A stretch of 35,382 nt of DNA from an uncultured Clostridia bacterium. Lineage in GTDB: Bacteria; Bacillota; Clostridia; Oscillospirales; CAG-272. Of the stretch, positions 21,879 to 32,821 are shown one piece after another. A program made the position numbers and the translations under genes. A model generated the notes under the pieces. The model had not been told where the DNA came from and did no database searches. It saw only the letters and a list, made by a program, of their open reading frames with translations. The stretch is taken from contig CALWTR010000032.1 in assembly GCA_944384525.1 (NCBI GenBank), forward strand, positions 1 to 35,382, written 5' to 3'. Position 1 is the stretch's first letter, and each line of letters starts with the position of its first letter.

Positions 21879-24029
21879 ATGACGCTGATTATTGCAGAAA
21901 AACCGAGTCTAGCACAGAATATCGCCGCAGCGATCGGCGGAATGAAAAAGCAGTCCGGCTTTTATACCGGAGACAAATATATAGTTACATGGGCGTTCGG
22001 GCACCTGTTCTCTCTCGTGGATGTCGAGAACTACACCGGCGAAAAGCCCGGCTCCAAATGGAGCATGGACAAGCTCCCGTGCTTCCCCGAGAAATTCAGA
22101 TTTGAACTTAAAAAAAGCAACGGTAAGACGGACCCGGGAGTGGAGCGCCAGTTCGGGAACCTGCGCTCTCTCTGCAACAGAAGCGACGTTGATACGATAG
22201 TCAATGCGGGCGATGCTGACAGAGAGGGAGAAATAATCGTGCGGCTCTGTATCGAAAACGCTCTTAAAAGCAAAAAAAGGTTGCTGAGGCTCTGGCTTCC
22301 GGATCAGACGCCGGAGACTGTCAGAGCCGCTCTCTCGGACATGAAAGAGGAGGTGGAATACGACCGGCTAGCGGACGAGGGTTTTGCGCGCACATATATC
22401 GACTGGCTCTACGGAGTCAACCTGACAAGATATGCATCTATAAGGAACGGCAGACTGCTCAGGGTCGGACGAGTCATCGTCCCCATAGTTCGGGCGATAT
22501 ATGACCGCGATATGGAGATACGGCGTTTTGTCCCGGAAAAATACTATCAGCTGGTATCAAGAGAGAAGACCGGGGGAGAGGTAATAGAGCTATGCGGAAA
22601 AGAACGTTTTCCCGGCTCGGATTATTCCGCCGCGCTCTGCGTAGCCGACGAGTACAACAGAGCAGAGGCGCGCGTCGTATCCGTCAAGAAAAAAACCGAT
22701 ACTATTTCACCCGGTAAGCTTTATTCACTGTCAAAACTTCAAAACGTCCTAGGCAAGAAATTCAAAATGTCTATGACTGAATCTCTCTCCATAATACAGA
22801 AGCTCTACGAGCGGGGATATCTGACGTATCCGAGAACAAATTCCGAATATCTTGCCACTGCGGAAAAGGACAAGATAAAAAAGATAGTCGGATGCGCCGG
22901 CGCGCTGGGTTATTCGCTGAAATTCAAGGACCGCAAGAGCATATTCGATGACTCAAAAATAGAATCGCATTCAGCGCTTACCCCAACCTACAAAATACCG
23001 GCGACGAAGGATCTGTCGGAAAAGGAGATGCAGGTATATTCGACCGTATTCCGCCGCTTTGCCGCGGTATTCTGCGCGGAGGACTGCATAGCGGAAAAAA
23101 GCGAAATAAAGATCGCGGTCGGACAGCTCGAGGAATTCACCCTCAAAGGTACGGTGATACGCGAGAAGGGCTGGATGAAATACGACGACTCTACGATAAA
23201 GGACAAGCTGCTTCCGCCGCTGTCGGAAAACGACATCGTGAACATACACTTTGAGCCGGTTGAAAAGGAAACAACGCCGCCTAAGCACTACACGATAGAA
23301 ACGCTCAACAACTATCTCAAAAACCCGTTCCGCGACGAGAAGAACCGTGCGGATCAGGAGGAGATGCAGGACGCGGACGACGCAGAGGAATACCGCGCTG
23401 TCTTCGAGGGGCTTGAGCTCGGTACCGAGGCGACAAGGACCGGTATAATCGACAACGCGCGAAAAAGCGAATATATCTCGCTCAAAAAGGACGTTTACAC
23501 CATACTCCCAGGCGGAGAATACCTGATAGAAGCGCTGTCTCGTATGAATATAAATATGGACAAATACAAAACGAGCGAAATGGGACGCGCATTAAAAAAG
23601 GTCTTCCGCGGCGCAATGACTGTAGGAGAAAGCGTCGGTCTCGCTGAGCGCGAGATACGGGAGATATTCGACCGGCAGTCCGGAGATGCCCCTACGGACG
23701 CTACCGTCGGAGATGTCATAGGCAAATGCCCGCTGTGCGGAAAAGATATCGTACGTACCGTCTACTCATATGAGTGTACCGGAAAACGCGAGGGGACCTG
23801 CAGTCTCAGGATAAATCTTTCCGTATGCCACCGGCCGATCTCTCCGGCTGAAGTACGGGATCTAGTCGAGCACGGCAGAACACCGGTTCTCGACGGATTT
23901 ATATCAAAATCGGGCAAAAAATTCCGTGCCCGACTCCTGCTCAAAGACGGCAAGACGGAATTTGAATTCCCTCCCCGCGGTCAGATGCCGCCCCGCGGTG
24001 GCAGCGCCGCGCCCTCATCGGATACCTGA
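21879..24029 (+). CDS. topB: DNA topoisomerase III (type IA)
   Basis: 716 residues, GGAGG 5-6 nt before ATG. The TOPRIM domain has LIIAEKPS (3-10) and DADREGE (near 112-118) for Mg2+; the gate domain has GYLTYPRTNSEYL with catalytic Tyr317. The C-terminus (from about 613) has CPLCGKDIV and a following Cys in YECTGKREGTCS, a degenerate zinc-ribbon-like module. Type IA enzymes pass single strands and decatenate or relax negatively supercoiled DNA. Length and motifs fit chromosomal Firmicute TopB; similar proteins also travel on conjugative elements, but no conjugation genes are near. Confidence 0.95.
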   Translation: MTLIIAEKPSLAQNIAAAIGGMKKQSGFYTGDKYIVTWAFGHLFSLVDVENYTGEKPGSKWSMDKLPCFPEKFRFELKKSNGKTDPGVERQFGNLRSLCNRSDVDTIVNAGDADREGEIIVRLCIENALKSKKRLLRLWLPDQTPETVRAALSDMKEEVEYDRLADEGFARTYIDWLYGVNLTRYASIRNGRLLRVGRVIVPIVRAIYDRDMEIRRFVPEKYYQLVSREKTGGEVIELCGKERFPGSDYSAALCVADEYNRAEARVVSVKKKTDTISPGKLYSLSKLQNVLGKKFKMSMTESLSIIQKLYERGYLTYPRTNSEYLATAEKDKIKKIVGCAGALGYSLKFKDRKSIFDDSKIESHSALTPTYKIPATKDLSEKEMQVYSTVFRRFAAVFCAEDCIAEKSEIKIAVGQLEEFTLKGTVIREKGWMKYDDSTIKDKLLPPLSENDIVNIHFEPVEKETTPPKHYTIETLNNYLKNPFRDEKNRADQEEMQDADDAEEYRAVFEGLELGTEATRTGIIDNARKSEYISLKKDVYTILPGGEYLIEALSRMNINMDKYKTSEMGRALKKVFRGAMTVGESVGLAEREIREIFDRQSGDAPTDATVGDVIGKCPLCGKDIVRTVYSYECTGKREGTCSLRINLSVCHRPISPAEVRDLVEHGRTPVLDGFISKSGKKFRARLLLKDGKTEFEFPPRGQMPPRGGSAAPSSDT

Positions 24030-24031
24030 TC

Positions 24032-24059
24032 AAAAATTGATATATAGATCGATTTTTTT
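24032..24059 (+). terminator. AT-rich terminator of topB
   Basis: AAAATTGAT (24033-24041) pairs with ATCGATTTT (24048-24056; one G-U), then TTT. Confidence 0.6.
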
Positions 24060-24096
24060 CGGTAAGTTGCCGGCGTTCCGGATATATTTTTCCCGA

Positions 24097-24208
24097 CATT
24101 CCTTTATCCAAGTATCCAGGTATCCAGATATTCAGACATTTAAATATTCAGACATCCAAATATCCAGATATTCAGACATCCGGATATTCAAACATCCAGA
24201 TATCAAAA
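24097..24208. repeat. Octamer tandem repeat, 13-14 copies (consensus YATYCAGA)
   Basis: Consecutive 8-mers from 24105: TATCCAAG, TATCCAGG, TATCCAGA, TATTCAGA, CATTTAAA, TATTCAGA, CATCCAAA, TATCCAGA, TATTCAGA, CATCCGGA, TATTCAAA, CATCCAGA, TATCAAAA; a degenerate copy CATTCCTT precedes. Strict 8-bp period with no indels. It fills most of the topB-HAD gap. A frame through it shows an 8-residue periodic peptide purely because 8 nt x 3 = 24 nt. The remaining 24209-24308 is AT-rich with no clear promoter. Confidence 0.92.
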
Positions 24209-24308
24209 CAATTAGATATATTTAGATGTATTTTAATAAAATTTGATATGCTTTGAAGTATCTGCAAACAATTATATACAAATTACAACAAAAATTTCAA
24301 GGATTGCT

Positions 24309-24968
24309 ATGATCAAATACACTATTTTCGATATGGACGGAACTCTTCTCGACAGCATGCACCAATGGCGCAATGTGCTGTATGAATATGTAAAGGCACA
24401 GAACTACAAATTCATAAGTGACGAGCTCATAGAGGAGCTCATGGGTCAGCCGGCTTTTTCCGGAATAACCAAATTGATCAGGGATAACGGTTACGACTTT
24501 GACGAGGAGGCCGCGCAGAAAGGTATACTCCGCATGATGGCGCACCACTACGTCACGGATATAAAAATAAAGGACGGGGTACCCGAGGTATTGGAGCAAT
24601 ACCGCCGCGCCGGAGTGCCGATGTGCGTGATAACCGCTACGGCGCACAGAGAATGTGAAGAGGCGCTGAGGTATCACGGGCTTTTTGATTACTTTGATTT
24701 TATATTGACGGACGAGGATTTTCCCCGTGGGAAATACGGCGAGGAGATATTTCTTGAGGCGCTATCCCGCTTCGGCGCCGCCCCGGGTGATACACTGCTT
24801 TTTGACGATGCGCTGTACAGCCTCAAGACCGGAAAACGCGTCGGGCTCCGTCTCGCCGGAGTAGAGGATGAAACGCAGGCGGATCACAGAGCAGAGATAT
24901 ACAGTATTTCCGACATATATATAAGATCCTTCTCAGACTTCCGCCCTGGAGTCACGGACAGAATATGA
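24309..24968 (+). CDS. HAD superfamily hydrolase (phosphatase/phosphomutase-like, subfamily IA)
   Basis: 219 residues from ATG 24309, AAGGA upstream; an earlier in-frame ATG (24243) lies in AT-rich noncoding sequence with no ribosome site. FDMDGTLLDS (motif I, nucleophile and acid-base Asp) opens the protein; a helical cap of about 60 residues follows; VITATAH (motif II), a Lys in PRGKYG (motif III) and LLFDDAL (motif IV) complete the core. Substrate unknown; relatives act on sugar phosphates or phosphoglycolate. It may lead the transcript into the YhaO/YhaN genes 69 nt downstream. Confidence 0.88.
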   Translation: MIKYTIFDMDGTLLDSMHQWRNVLYEYVKAQNYKFISDELIEELMGQPAFSGITKLIRDNGYDFDEEAAQKGILRMMAHHYVTDIKIKDGVPEVLEQYRRAGVPMCVITATAHRECEEALRYHGLFDYFDFILTDEDFPRGKYGEEIFLEALSRFGAAPGDTLLFDDALYSLKTGKRVGLRLAGVEDETQADHRAEIYSISDIYIRSFSDFRPGVTDRI

Positions 24969-25037
24969 CATATCAGATTCAAACCGCGCGGAATACATAC
25001 CTATGATATATACAACAGCAAGAAAGAAGGTAACTGC

Positions 25038-26093
25038 ATGAAGATCGTTCACACGGCGGATCTGCATCTTGATTCCCCGATGACCGCAAGACTCGACCCG
25101 CAAAAGACAAAGCAGCGCCGTGAAGAGCTTTTGATGAATTTCCGGGGCATATCCGAAAGGGCGCACTTGTCCGGGGCGTCAGCCGTAATAATAGCGGGAG
25201 ATCTGTTTGACTCAGAGCTCACTTCAGTCAGAACCATGAGAAAAGTATCTGACATGATACGGGAATTCTCCGATATCGCTTTTTTCTACGTTCACGGGAA
25301 CCATGAGTCCGACTCATTTTCTTCGCTTCCGGATCTGCCTGAAAATCTTTATATTTTCGGCGATGACTGGACGACATACCGTATCGGGCCGGTCACTTTC
25401 ACCGGAAGAAATACTCTTGCGCCGGGAATGTTCTCATCCCTTTCCCTGCCGGAAGACTGCCGAAATATAGTTATCCTGCACGGAGCCGCCGCAAGAGGCG
25501 ACGCTGAGATAGACCTGCGCGCCGCCGCCGGAAAAAACATAGATTATCTCGCGCTCGGCCACTATCATACATACTCGGCGCTTGAGATAGACAGACGCGG
25601 GACCGCAGTATATCCGGGTACTCCGGAGGGACGCGGCTTCGACGAGTGCGGTACAAAGGGTTATGTGCTCCTGAATGTATCGCCTGAAAATATCAGCTTT
25701 GATTTTGTGCCGTTTGCCGCCAGGACACTGCATACGATACCCTGCGATATATCCGGATGCCGCACTCACTCAGAGATAAGAGACCGTCTCAGCGCTGCTC
25801 TGGCGGATATACCGCGCTCAGATCTTGTACGTGCAGAACTGACCGGCACATATTTCCGCGAGACGCACAAGAACATCCGCGCGCTTGAGGACGATATGCG
25901 CGGGCGCTTTTACTGTTTTGAAATAAAAGACTCGAGCCGGCCGTATATCGATCTCGAATCCTATCGCAGCGACCTCTCCCTGCGCGGAGAATTTGTCCGC
26001 GAGGTCATGGGGTCGGATCTGCCGGACGAGCTCAAGGAAAAAATAATCGCATGCGGGATAAGCGCGCTCGCGGGAGAGGAGACCGAGTTTTGA
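25038..26093 (+). CDS. SbcD/YhaO-like DNA repair exonuclease (Mre11 family)
   Basis: 351 residues, GAAGG 7 nt before the ATG. The metallophosphoesterase core has all metal motifs: HTADLHLD (5-12), GDLFD (54-58), GNHE (87-90), ILHG (146-149) and GHYH (174-177). A smaller C-terminal domain follows, as in YhaO rather than long SbcD. By family it is an Mn2+-dependent nuclease working with an SMC-like ATPase. Its stop overlaps the TTG start of the next gene by 4 nt, a sign of tight coupling with that partner. A weak promoter (TTCAAA 24978, TATGAT 25002) may precede it. Confidence 0.88.
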   Translation: MKIVHTADLHLDSPMTARLDPQKTKQRREELLMNFRGISERAHLSGASAVIIAGDLFDSELTSVRTMRKVSDMIREFSDIAFFYVHGNHESDSFSSLPDLPENLYIFGDDWTTYRIGPVTFTGRNTLAPGMFSSLSLPEDCRNIVILHGAAARGDAEIDLRAAAGKNIDYLALGHYHTYSALEIDRRGTAVYPGTPEGRGFDECGTKGYVLLNVSPENISFDFVPFAARTLHTIPCDISGCRTHSEIRDRLSAALADIPRSDLVRAELTGTYFRETHKNIRALEDDMRGRFYCFEIKDSSRPYIDLESYRSDLSLRGEFVREVMGSDLPDELKEKIIACGISALAGEETEF

Positions 26094-28594
26094 AACTGAT
26101 TTCTTGTCATATAGAGGCGTTCGGCGTTCTTCGCGGGACAGACTGCATTTTCAGTGATGGTCTCAACGTCCTCTTGAAAAACAACGGCGAGGGGAAAACA
26201 ACGCTCGCTTCATTTATAAAAGCGATGTTTTACGGATTGCCGAAAACCAGAGCGCAAAGCCTCGAGGAAAACGAAAGAAAGAAATATACGCCCTGGGATG
26301 GGGGCAATTTCGGCGGGAATCTCACATTTGAGATCTCGGGACGGCGATACCGCATCGAGAGATTTTTCTCCTCAAAGCCCGGAGACGAGCGATTTGCGCT
26401 GTATGACGCAGATACCGGACGCCCCTCCTCCGACTACAGTGAGGATATCGGAGAGAGCATATTCGGTATAGACGCGGAGGGATTTGAGCGCACATGCCTA
26501 CTCTCGGAAAAACCTCATCCCGCAAGCTGTACCAACTCGGGCATAACCGCAAAAATGTCCGGAACAAACGATGTCAGCGAAGAACTCGGTAGTTATGAAA
26601 ACGCGCTGAAACTCATTGACAAGGAGCGCGCCGTTTACGAAAAAAGAGGAAAAAAAGGGCTCGTATACGAGCTTGAGGAAAACATATCTGACCTGCGTAT
26701 ACGTATCGAAGATGAGCGAAAGCTGATAGCTGAGGAGAACGCGATAGAATCCGAGATTGCCGAAAAGGCGATAGCCGTATCGGCGTCATGCGAGAGGCGT
26801 AAAGAGCTGTCGGAGCAGATGCAAAAGTTGTTTGAGAAGAAAAAGCGGGCGGAGATAGTAAAATATCACCGCGCCCAGCTCTCCGACATTGCGCTTGAAG
26901 AAAGCCGTTTTTCCGAATGCGACAGCTTCTTCAGGCGAGGCAGCTGCGATAAAGCTGAGCTGGATTCAGCGGAAGGCAAATACAGAAAGATAAAAATACT
27001 TGATGACGTTATCAAAAATTCCGCCTCACACGAGCGCACAGAGAAACTTGCCGCAGTATACGGCGTTCCTGAAGCAGGTGCGGACATGGAGGAGCTCGCA
27101 GGCATAAAAGAGGCGATATACCGCTCCGAGATAGAGGATGCCGGAGAGGGCGTCTCGGACGAGGATATAAAGCGTATGCATGAGCTGGAAACGAGTTTGC
27201 CGGGAGACATACGTAAATACCCGGACGACAGTTTCGGCAGGACTTTCAAAAAATACCGCGCATCCGCAGTGATATTTTTTATATTGACGTTCATATCAGC
27301 GGCGGCTGCCCTGCTTTCTCCTATGACCGGGCTGCGCCTTGCATTCGCGGCGGCCGCTCTGATCCTGTGCGCCTGCGGAGCTTTCTTTACTATCTCCGCA
27401 ATACGCATGAAAAAAACTTTCGCGGATTATTTAAAGCGCTTGGGATTCCCGGTAAACAGCTCCGACGATCTCGGCGCATTGCTCGAGATAATGAAAAAGA
27501 GCCAGGACGAGTACATCGATATCCGCGGGCGGATAGAAAGGTCGGAATCAAAAAAGCTCCGTCTCGCAAAGGAAATAGACGACAGTATACTCGCCGCTCT
27601 CAACATAATAAACAAATATCTCCCGGAGGAGGAGACCGCGGGGGTATACGATCCGTACTCCGATGCACCGGCTCCGGACAGGGCGCGTGTAAAATCACTT
27701 GCGGACAGGATCATCAGCGAATACACGGAATATCGCCTGCTTTCGGATGCATACCGCTCAACAGAGGAGGATATTTCCGTCAAAAAAGGCGAGATATCAC
27801 GCCTCGGCAAAGAGGTATCCGAGTATCTGTCACACTACCCCGTCGGCGACGCTGAGGATCCGTTCGGCGCAATAAGAGAGAAAATACAGCAGAGAGAGAT
27901 ACTTATAAACCTGATAATCAGAAAAAAAGAGACCGCAAAGAAATTTGCCGAGGATAACTGTATCTCAGAAGATGAGCCAGCATCCGTATCCCCTGAAGAG
28001 GAAAATGCGCTCCGCGCAGAGACAGATGCGGAGGAAAGGATATACGCAAGACTGCTCCAGGAAAAGACGGCACTCGAGAAAAAGCGTGACGCGATAGCGC
28101 TCAGCACTGCGTCATATGACAGCGATTGCTCTGAAGAGGAGAGGCTCAGCGCAGAATACGAAAAAGCCAAGGAGCGCCTCACGGTCCTTAAAGAGACCTA
28201 TAAATACCTCTGTGCCGCAAAGGACGGCATGTCCTCAAGATACCTTAAACCGCTCAAATCATCTTTTGAAAAATATATGCTGATGATAGGCGGAGACAAA
28301 GACGGTAAATATACGCTGGACACATCGCTTACCGTGCGGAGAGAGGACGCCGGTGAGCTCCGTACCTCGGAAAATTACAGCCGAGGTACAAAGGATCTCT
28401 TCGATATCGCTCTGAGATTCGCACTGATAGATGCGCTGTATACCAAGGAAATGCCCTTTGTGATACTCGACGATCCGTTCATTACTTTCGATGCGGAGCG
28501 ATGCCGTTCAGGTCTGCAGGCGCTCTCAAAAATATCCAGCAGGATACAGATCCTATACCTTACCTGTCACGAAAGCCGCGCAAATTTCGGATAA
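26090..28594 (+). CDS. SbcC/YhaN-like AAA ATPase with internal membrane segments
   Basis: 834 residues from a TTG at 26090 (AGGAG 8 nt upstream, overlapping the previous stop as TTGA). Walker A NNGEGKTT (31-38); Glu/Lys/Arg-rich coiled-coil stretches about 170-390 and 450-740; signature YSRGTKDLF near 763-772; Walker B FVILDDPF near 790. Two hydrophobic helices near 394-441 sit in the middle of the coiled coils, where SbcC has its zinc hook. No CxxC hook is seen. The layout resembles Bacillus YhaN, a membrane-inserted Rad50 relative. Expected partner: the YhaO-like nuclease just upstream. Confidence 0.87.
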   Translation: MKLISCHIEAFGVLRGTDCIFSDGLNVLLKNNGEGKTTLASFIKAMFYGLPKTRAQSLEENERKKYTPWDGGNFGGNLTFEISGRRYRIERFFSSKPGDERFALYDADTGRPSSDYSEDIGESIFGIDAEGFERTCLLSEKPHPASCTNSGITAKMSGTNDVSEELGSYENALKLIDKERAVYEKRGKKGLVYELEENISDLRIRIEDERKLIAEENAIESEIAEKAIAVSASCERRKELSEQMQKLFEKKKRAEIVKYHRAQLSDIALEESRFSECDSFFRRGSCDKAELDSAEGKYRKIKILDDVIKNSASHERTEKLAAVYGVPEAGADMEELAGIKEAIYRSEIEDAGEGVSDEDIKRMHELETSLPGDIRKYPDDSFGRTFKKYRASAVIFFILTFISAAAALLSPMTGLRLAFAAAALILCACGAFFTISAIRMKKTFADYLKRLGFPVNSSDDLGALLEIMKKSQDEYIDIRGRIERSESKKLRLAKEIDDSILAALNIINKYLPEEETAGVYDPYSDAPAPDRARVKSLADRIISEYTEYRLLSDAYRSTEEDISVKKGEISRLGKEVSEYLSHYPVGDAEDPFGAIREKIQQREILINLIIRKKETAKKFAEDNCISEDEPASVSPEEENALRAETDAEERIYARLLQEKTALEKKRDAIALSTASYDSDCSEEERLSAEYEKAKERLTVLKETYKYLCAAKDGMSSRYLKPLKSSFEKYMLMIGGDKDGKYTLDTSLTVRREDAGELRTSENYSRGTKDLFDIALRFALIDALYTKEMPFVILDDPFITFDAERCRSGLQALSKISSRIQILYLTCHESRANFG

Positions 28595-28609
28595 TACGGA
28601 GACAATACG

Positions 28610-29416
28610 ATGAATGAAATAATAGCCCGCCGACAATTTGACCCGATGTACATCTGGTTGGATACAGCCTTTCTTATCCTCTTTGCGGCGCTTCTCCTGT
28701 TCAAAAAAAAGTATGCCACGGTGATCGTCGGAGCGATTTTCGGAGCCGTATATTTTCTGGTAGATTACGGAATATTTCACCTGCTCCTCGGAACACGGTC
28801 GATATCTGACGGTTACAGCCTGTTCTGGATCCTGCTCTGGATGTCGGTCAGCTACGGATTCACGAATTTCGCATGGATATGGCTCTGGATCTCGCGGGAT
28901 AAAAACCTCTTTGAATGGTCTCTGCTGATACTTTCATGGTGGCTCTGCTGTCCTATGATAACGGCTACCTTTTCAGGCGCGGAGTCTCCAATAGTTATAG
29001 AAAGGACTACCGGATCCTATCACGGATATATGGCCATCTTGCTGTTCGCAGGTTACCTGGCTTTGATAATTTTCAATATGACCCGAAAGGACAGAAAAAA
29101 TCGCATAAATATCCCGTGGCTGCTCGCGATCGGCATACTTGTCCAGTTCGGATGGGAGGCAGGTCTGCTGCTTGGCGGTATAAGGAGTGCCGGATTTGAA
29201 AATTTCTCGGATAAAATAATGACGCTTGTGACGAATTCCCTGCTTGAGACAAATCTGGGCATGCCTTATATTTACGCGATATTCATATTCTGGTCCGGCA
29301 GATTTACCGAGAGGCTCCGGCGCCGTTCAGATCCGCTGCATTTTTCCGAAAGAGTGCTGGAAAATAACGGCGAGCATATCAGAAGCGACGCAACCTCGGA
29401 ATACCTGGACATGTAA
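28610..29416 (+). CDS. Multi-pass membrane protein of unknown function
   Basis: 268 residues, GGAG 8 nt before ATG, only 15 nt after the YhaN-like gene. About seven hydrophobic helices rich in Trp (FWILLWMSVSYGF, FAWIWLWISRD, WSLLILSWWLCC, LLAIGILVQFGWEAGLLLGG); short loops; a basic, soluble C-terminus of about 40 residues. I do not recognise the family. Co-transcription with a membrane-associated SMC/nuclease pair is clear from spacing. Functional linkage is only inferred. Downstream 29417-29600 holds a hairpin (CCCCTG 29513 with CAGGGG 29531) but no gene. Confidence 0.82.
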   Translation: MNEIIARRQFDPMYIWLDTAFLILFAALLLFKKKYATVIVGAIFGAVYFLVDYGIFHLLLGTRSISDGYSLFWILLWMSVSYGFTNFAWIWLWISRDKNLFEWSLLILSWWLCCPMITATFSGAESPIVIERTTGSYHGYMAILLFAGYLALIIFNMTRKDRKNRINIPWLLAIGILVQFGWEAGLLLGGIRSAGFENFSDKIMTLVTNSLLETNLGMPYIYAIFIFWSGRFTERLRRRSDPLHFSERVLENNGEHIRSDATSEYLDM

Positions 29417-29600
29417 ATGATCCCAAACGATTTGCCGATAAATACGCATGTCGGAAAAAATAATCAAAAATCAGCGATAAAAAATTAAATACACGGTAAA
29501 AAACGGTTAAGACCCCTGCGAGAGGAAAATCAGGGGCCAAATTGATCGACTAAAAAGCAGTTTGAACCGCAGTGGAAAAACGATTAAAGAAGTCAGCAAT

Positions 29601-29638
29601 AAAAAAAACGGGACCCGTGATACGGTCCCGTCTTTTTA
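29601..29638. terminator. Bidirectional terminator between the membrane protein gene and gdhA
   Basis: ACGGGACC (29608-29615) pairs with GGTCCCGT (29624-29631), with A8 on the left and CTTTTTAT on the right. Confidence 0.92.
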
Positions 29639-29649
29639 TCTTTATTCAA

Positions 29650-31038
<1,389 letters not shown>

Positions 31039-31126
31039 TCAACGCTCCTCGGCTGCGGCTCAGAAGCGAACGTTCCGCAGGTAAACAACAGATACTTATG
31101 GAACGAAAAAATTTATAACAGAGAAA

Positions 31127-31155
31127 ATTATACTATATCTTTTTAAAAAAATCAA
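31127..31155 (-). promoter_or_regulatory. Promoter of gdhA
   Basis: Minus strand TTGATT (31150-31155), 17 bp, TATAAT (31127-31132). It gives a leader of about 125 nt. Confidence 0.85.
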
Positions 31156-31313
31156 TACTTTTTCTTCAGTTTTTTTGATACTTGCCTCACAATTTTTTCC
31201 GTTTTTTACCTTGTCAGCGGCAGAATAAAAAAAACAGCTCCGCAAAAAATAACTCCGTATGCCTTCGCGTGAAAATGCGCAGAAGAGATCGGATACGGAG
31301 GTTTTCAGCGGGA

Positions 31314-32744
31314 ATGACGCTGTCTTGGATCAAAAGAAATTTTGCAGACCGGCAAAAAACGTCTCCGGCAGTCCGCGCCTCTGTGTTTTTTGCATTAGGC
31401 GGAATACTGCAAAAGGGAGTATCTGTCATATGCGTCCCGGTTTTCACACGTCTGCTGACGGCAGAGGACTACGGTCTCTACAACCTCTATTGCTCCTGGA
31501 TAACAGTATTTTCCGCGGTCGCAACTCTTGAACTCACCGGGTCGGTGCTGTTCTGCGGACTTCAGAAATACAGAGAGCGTCAGGAAGAATTTCTCTCTGC
31601 CGTGACCTCGCTGATGCTTGTTGGTTTTGTGCTCTCACTGACCGGATATCTGATATTTGCCGATATGATAGATGCTGTGACCGGACTTGACCGCAGTCTG
31701 ACTCTTCTTATGTTTTTGGAAATATTCGGAAGTTCTCAAATAACTGTTTGGAGCATGGGGGAGAGATTCTCATACCGATACCGAAAGGCGATCGCGGTGA
31801 CGGTTCTGACCGCTGTACTGTCCCCTGCACTCGGCGCTTTTACCGTATACTTTTACGGTCTCGGCACCTACGGCAGGATACTTGTGAACTCTGTCCTTTT
31901 GTCTGCGCTCGGCGGCGTATTCGCTATTTTTATACTTCTGAACGGAAAAAAACTGTTTGACGCCGGTATATGGCGCTTTGCAGTTATATTCACCCTGCCG
32001 CTTATACCTCACTACCTGTCTCAGAGCGCACTTAGAACAGCGGACCGGATAATCATGGAAAAAAGCCTCGGGCTTGAGAGCGTAGCATATTACTCTGTCG
32101 CATATTCCGTGGGTATGCTGGCGTCTGTCATAGCGGGCAGTATAAATTCATCTCTTCACCCTTGGGTCATACGCGAGGAGGCTCAGGGTCAGTACCGCAG
32201 GATCAGAAAAATATTTCTCTCTTCCCTGCTGCTCGTCGCCACAGCAAGCCTCGGAGTAGTATTTCTTTCTCCGGAGGCGCTTCGGATATTTGCGCCGGGT
32301 GCATACTCCGCAGCACTGTATGCGATACCGCCGGTCGCGGCCTCCGTTTATTTCATTTTTATAAATCAATTCCTGTCAAACGCGGAATTCTCCTGCGGTA
32401 AAACATGGTTTTCGACCGTTGCGTCCGTGTCCGGAGCTCTTCTGAATATAACCGCGAACATCCTGCTCCTCCCGCGTTTCGGTTTTGTTTGCGCGGGGTA
32501 CACTACTCTCTTCTCCTATGCCGCAACGGCAGTCATACATTTTCTGTATCTGCGCCTCAGGCTGAAACGCGGTGTGATCCCGGGCCGCGCCTCTGCTGCC
32601 GTATCGCTGGTATTTCTGCTCCTCTGTGCGCTTGGATCTCTTCTCTATCCGCTTCCCTATCTGAGATATTTCTCGATAGTGCTGATGATCATGTTTGCCG
32701 TCCGAAAGAGGCGCTTCTTAAGGTCGGCATATCAGGCGATATGA
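31314..32744 (+). CDS. Oligosaccharide flippase family protein (Wzx-like, MOP superfamily)
   Basis: 476 residues from ATG 31314 with GGAGG 12 nt upstream (rather long); an in-frame ATG at 31275 has no ribosome site. About 12-14 membrane helices. It starts with SVFFALGGILQKGVSVICVP and PVFTRLLTAEDYGLYNLY, the N-terminal signature of polysaccharide exporters. Conserved polar sites include LPLIPHYLSQSALRTADR in the middle helices. It should flip undecaprenyl-linked saccharides across the membrane. No other polysaccharide gene is adjacent; the CapD-like and WecG-like genes are far away in the window. No clear promoter was found in the AT-rich 31156-31300. Confidence 0.88.
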   Translation: MTLSWIKRNFADRQKTSPAVRASVFFALGGILQKGVSVICVPVFTRLLTAEDYGLYNLYCSWITVFSAVATLELTGSVLFCGLQKYRERQEEFLSAVTSLMLVGFVLSLTGYLIFADMIDAVTGLDRSLTLLMFLEIFGSSQITVWSMGERFSYRYRKAIAVTVLTAVLSPALGAFTVYFYGLGTYGRILVNSVLLSALGGVFAIFILLNGKKLFDAGIWRFAVIFTLPLIPHYLSQSALRTADRIIMEKSLGLESVAYYSVAYSVGMLASVIAGSINSSLHPWVIREEAQGQYRRIRKIFLSSLLLVATASLGVVFLSPEALRIFAPGAYSAALYAIPPVAASVYFIFINQFLSNAEFSCGKTWFSTVASVSGALLNITANILLLPRFGFVCAGYTTLFSYAATAVIHFLYLRLRLKRGVIPGRASAAVSLVFLLLCALGSLLYPLPYLRYFSIVLMIMFAVRKRRFLRSAYQAI

Positions 32745-32763
32745 GCATTTTATTTATATATAT

Positions 32764-32791
32764 AAAAAAAGCGCTGGGATAAATCCCGGCG
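32764..32791 (-). terminator. Terminator of typA
   Basis: GCGCTGGGAT (32771-32780) pairs with ATCCCGGCGC (32782-32791; one mismatch on the minus-strand RNA), followed on the minus strand by TTTTTTTATATATA. Confidence 0.85.
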
Positions 32792-32821
32792 CCTTTGACT
32801 TTCATAGATCAAATAAACGCT

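Noticed and set aside
24097..24208. CRISPR array
   Set aside because: Units are 8 bp and contiguous, with no spacers and no cas genes.
23926..24225. Frame ending in an 8-residue repeat peptide (SRYPDIQ-like)
   Set aside because: The periodic peptide comes from the 8-bp DNA repeat; there is no ribosome site and its start lies inside topB.
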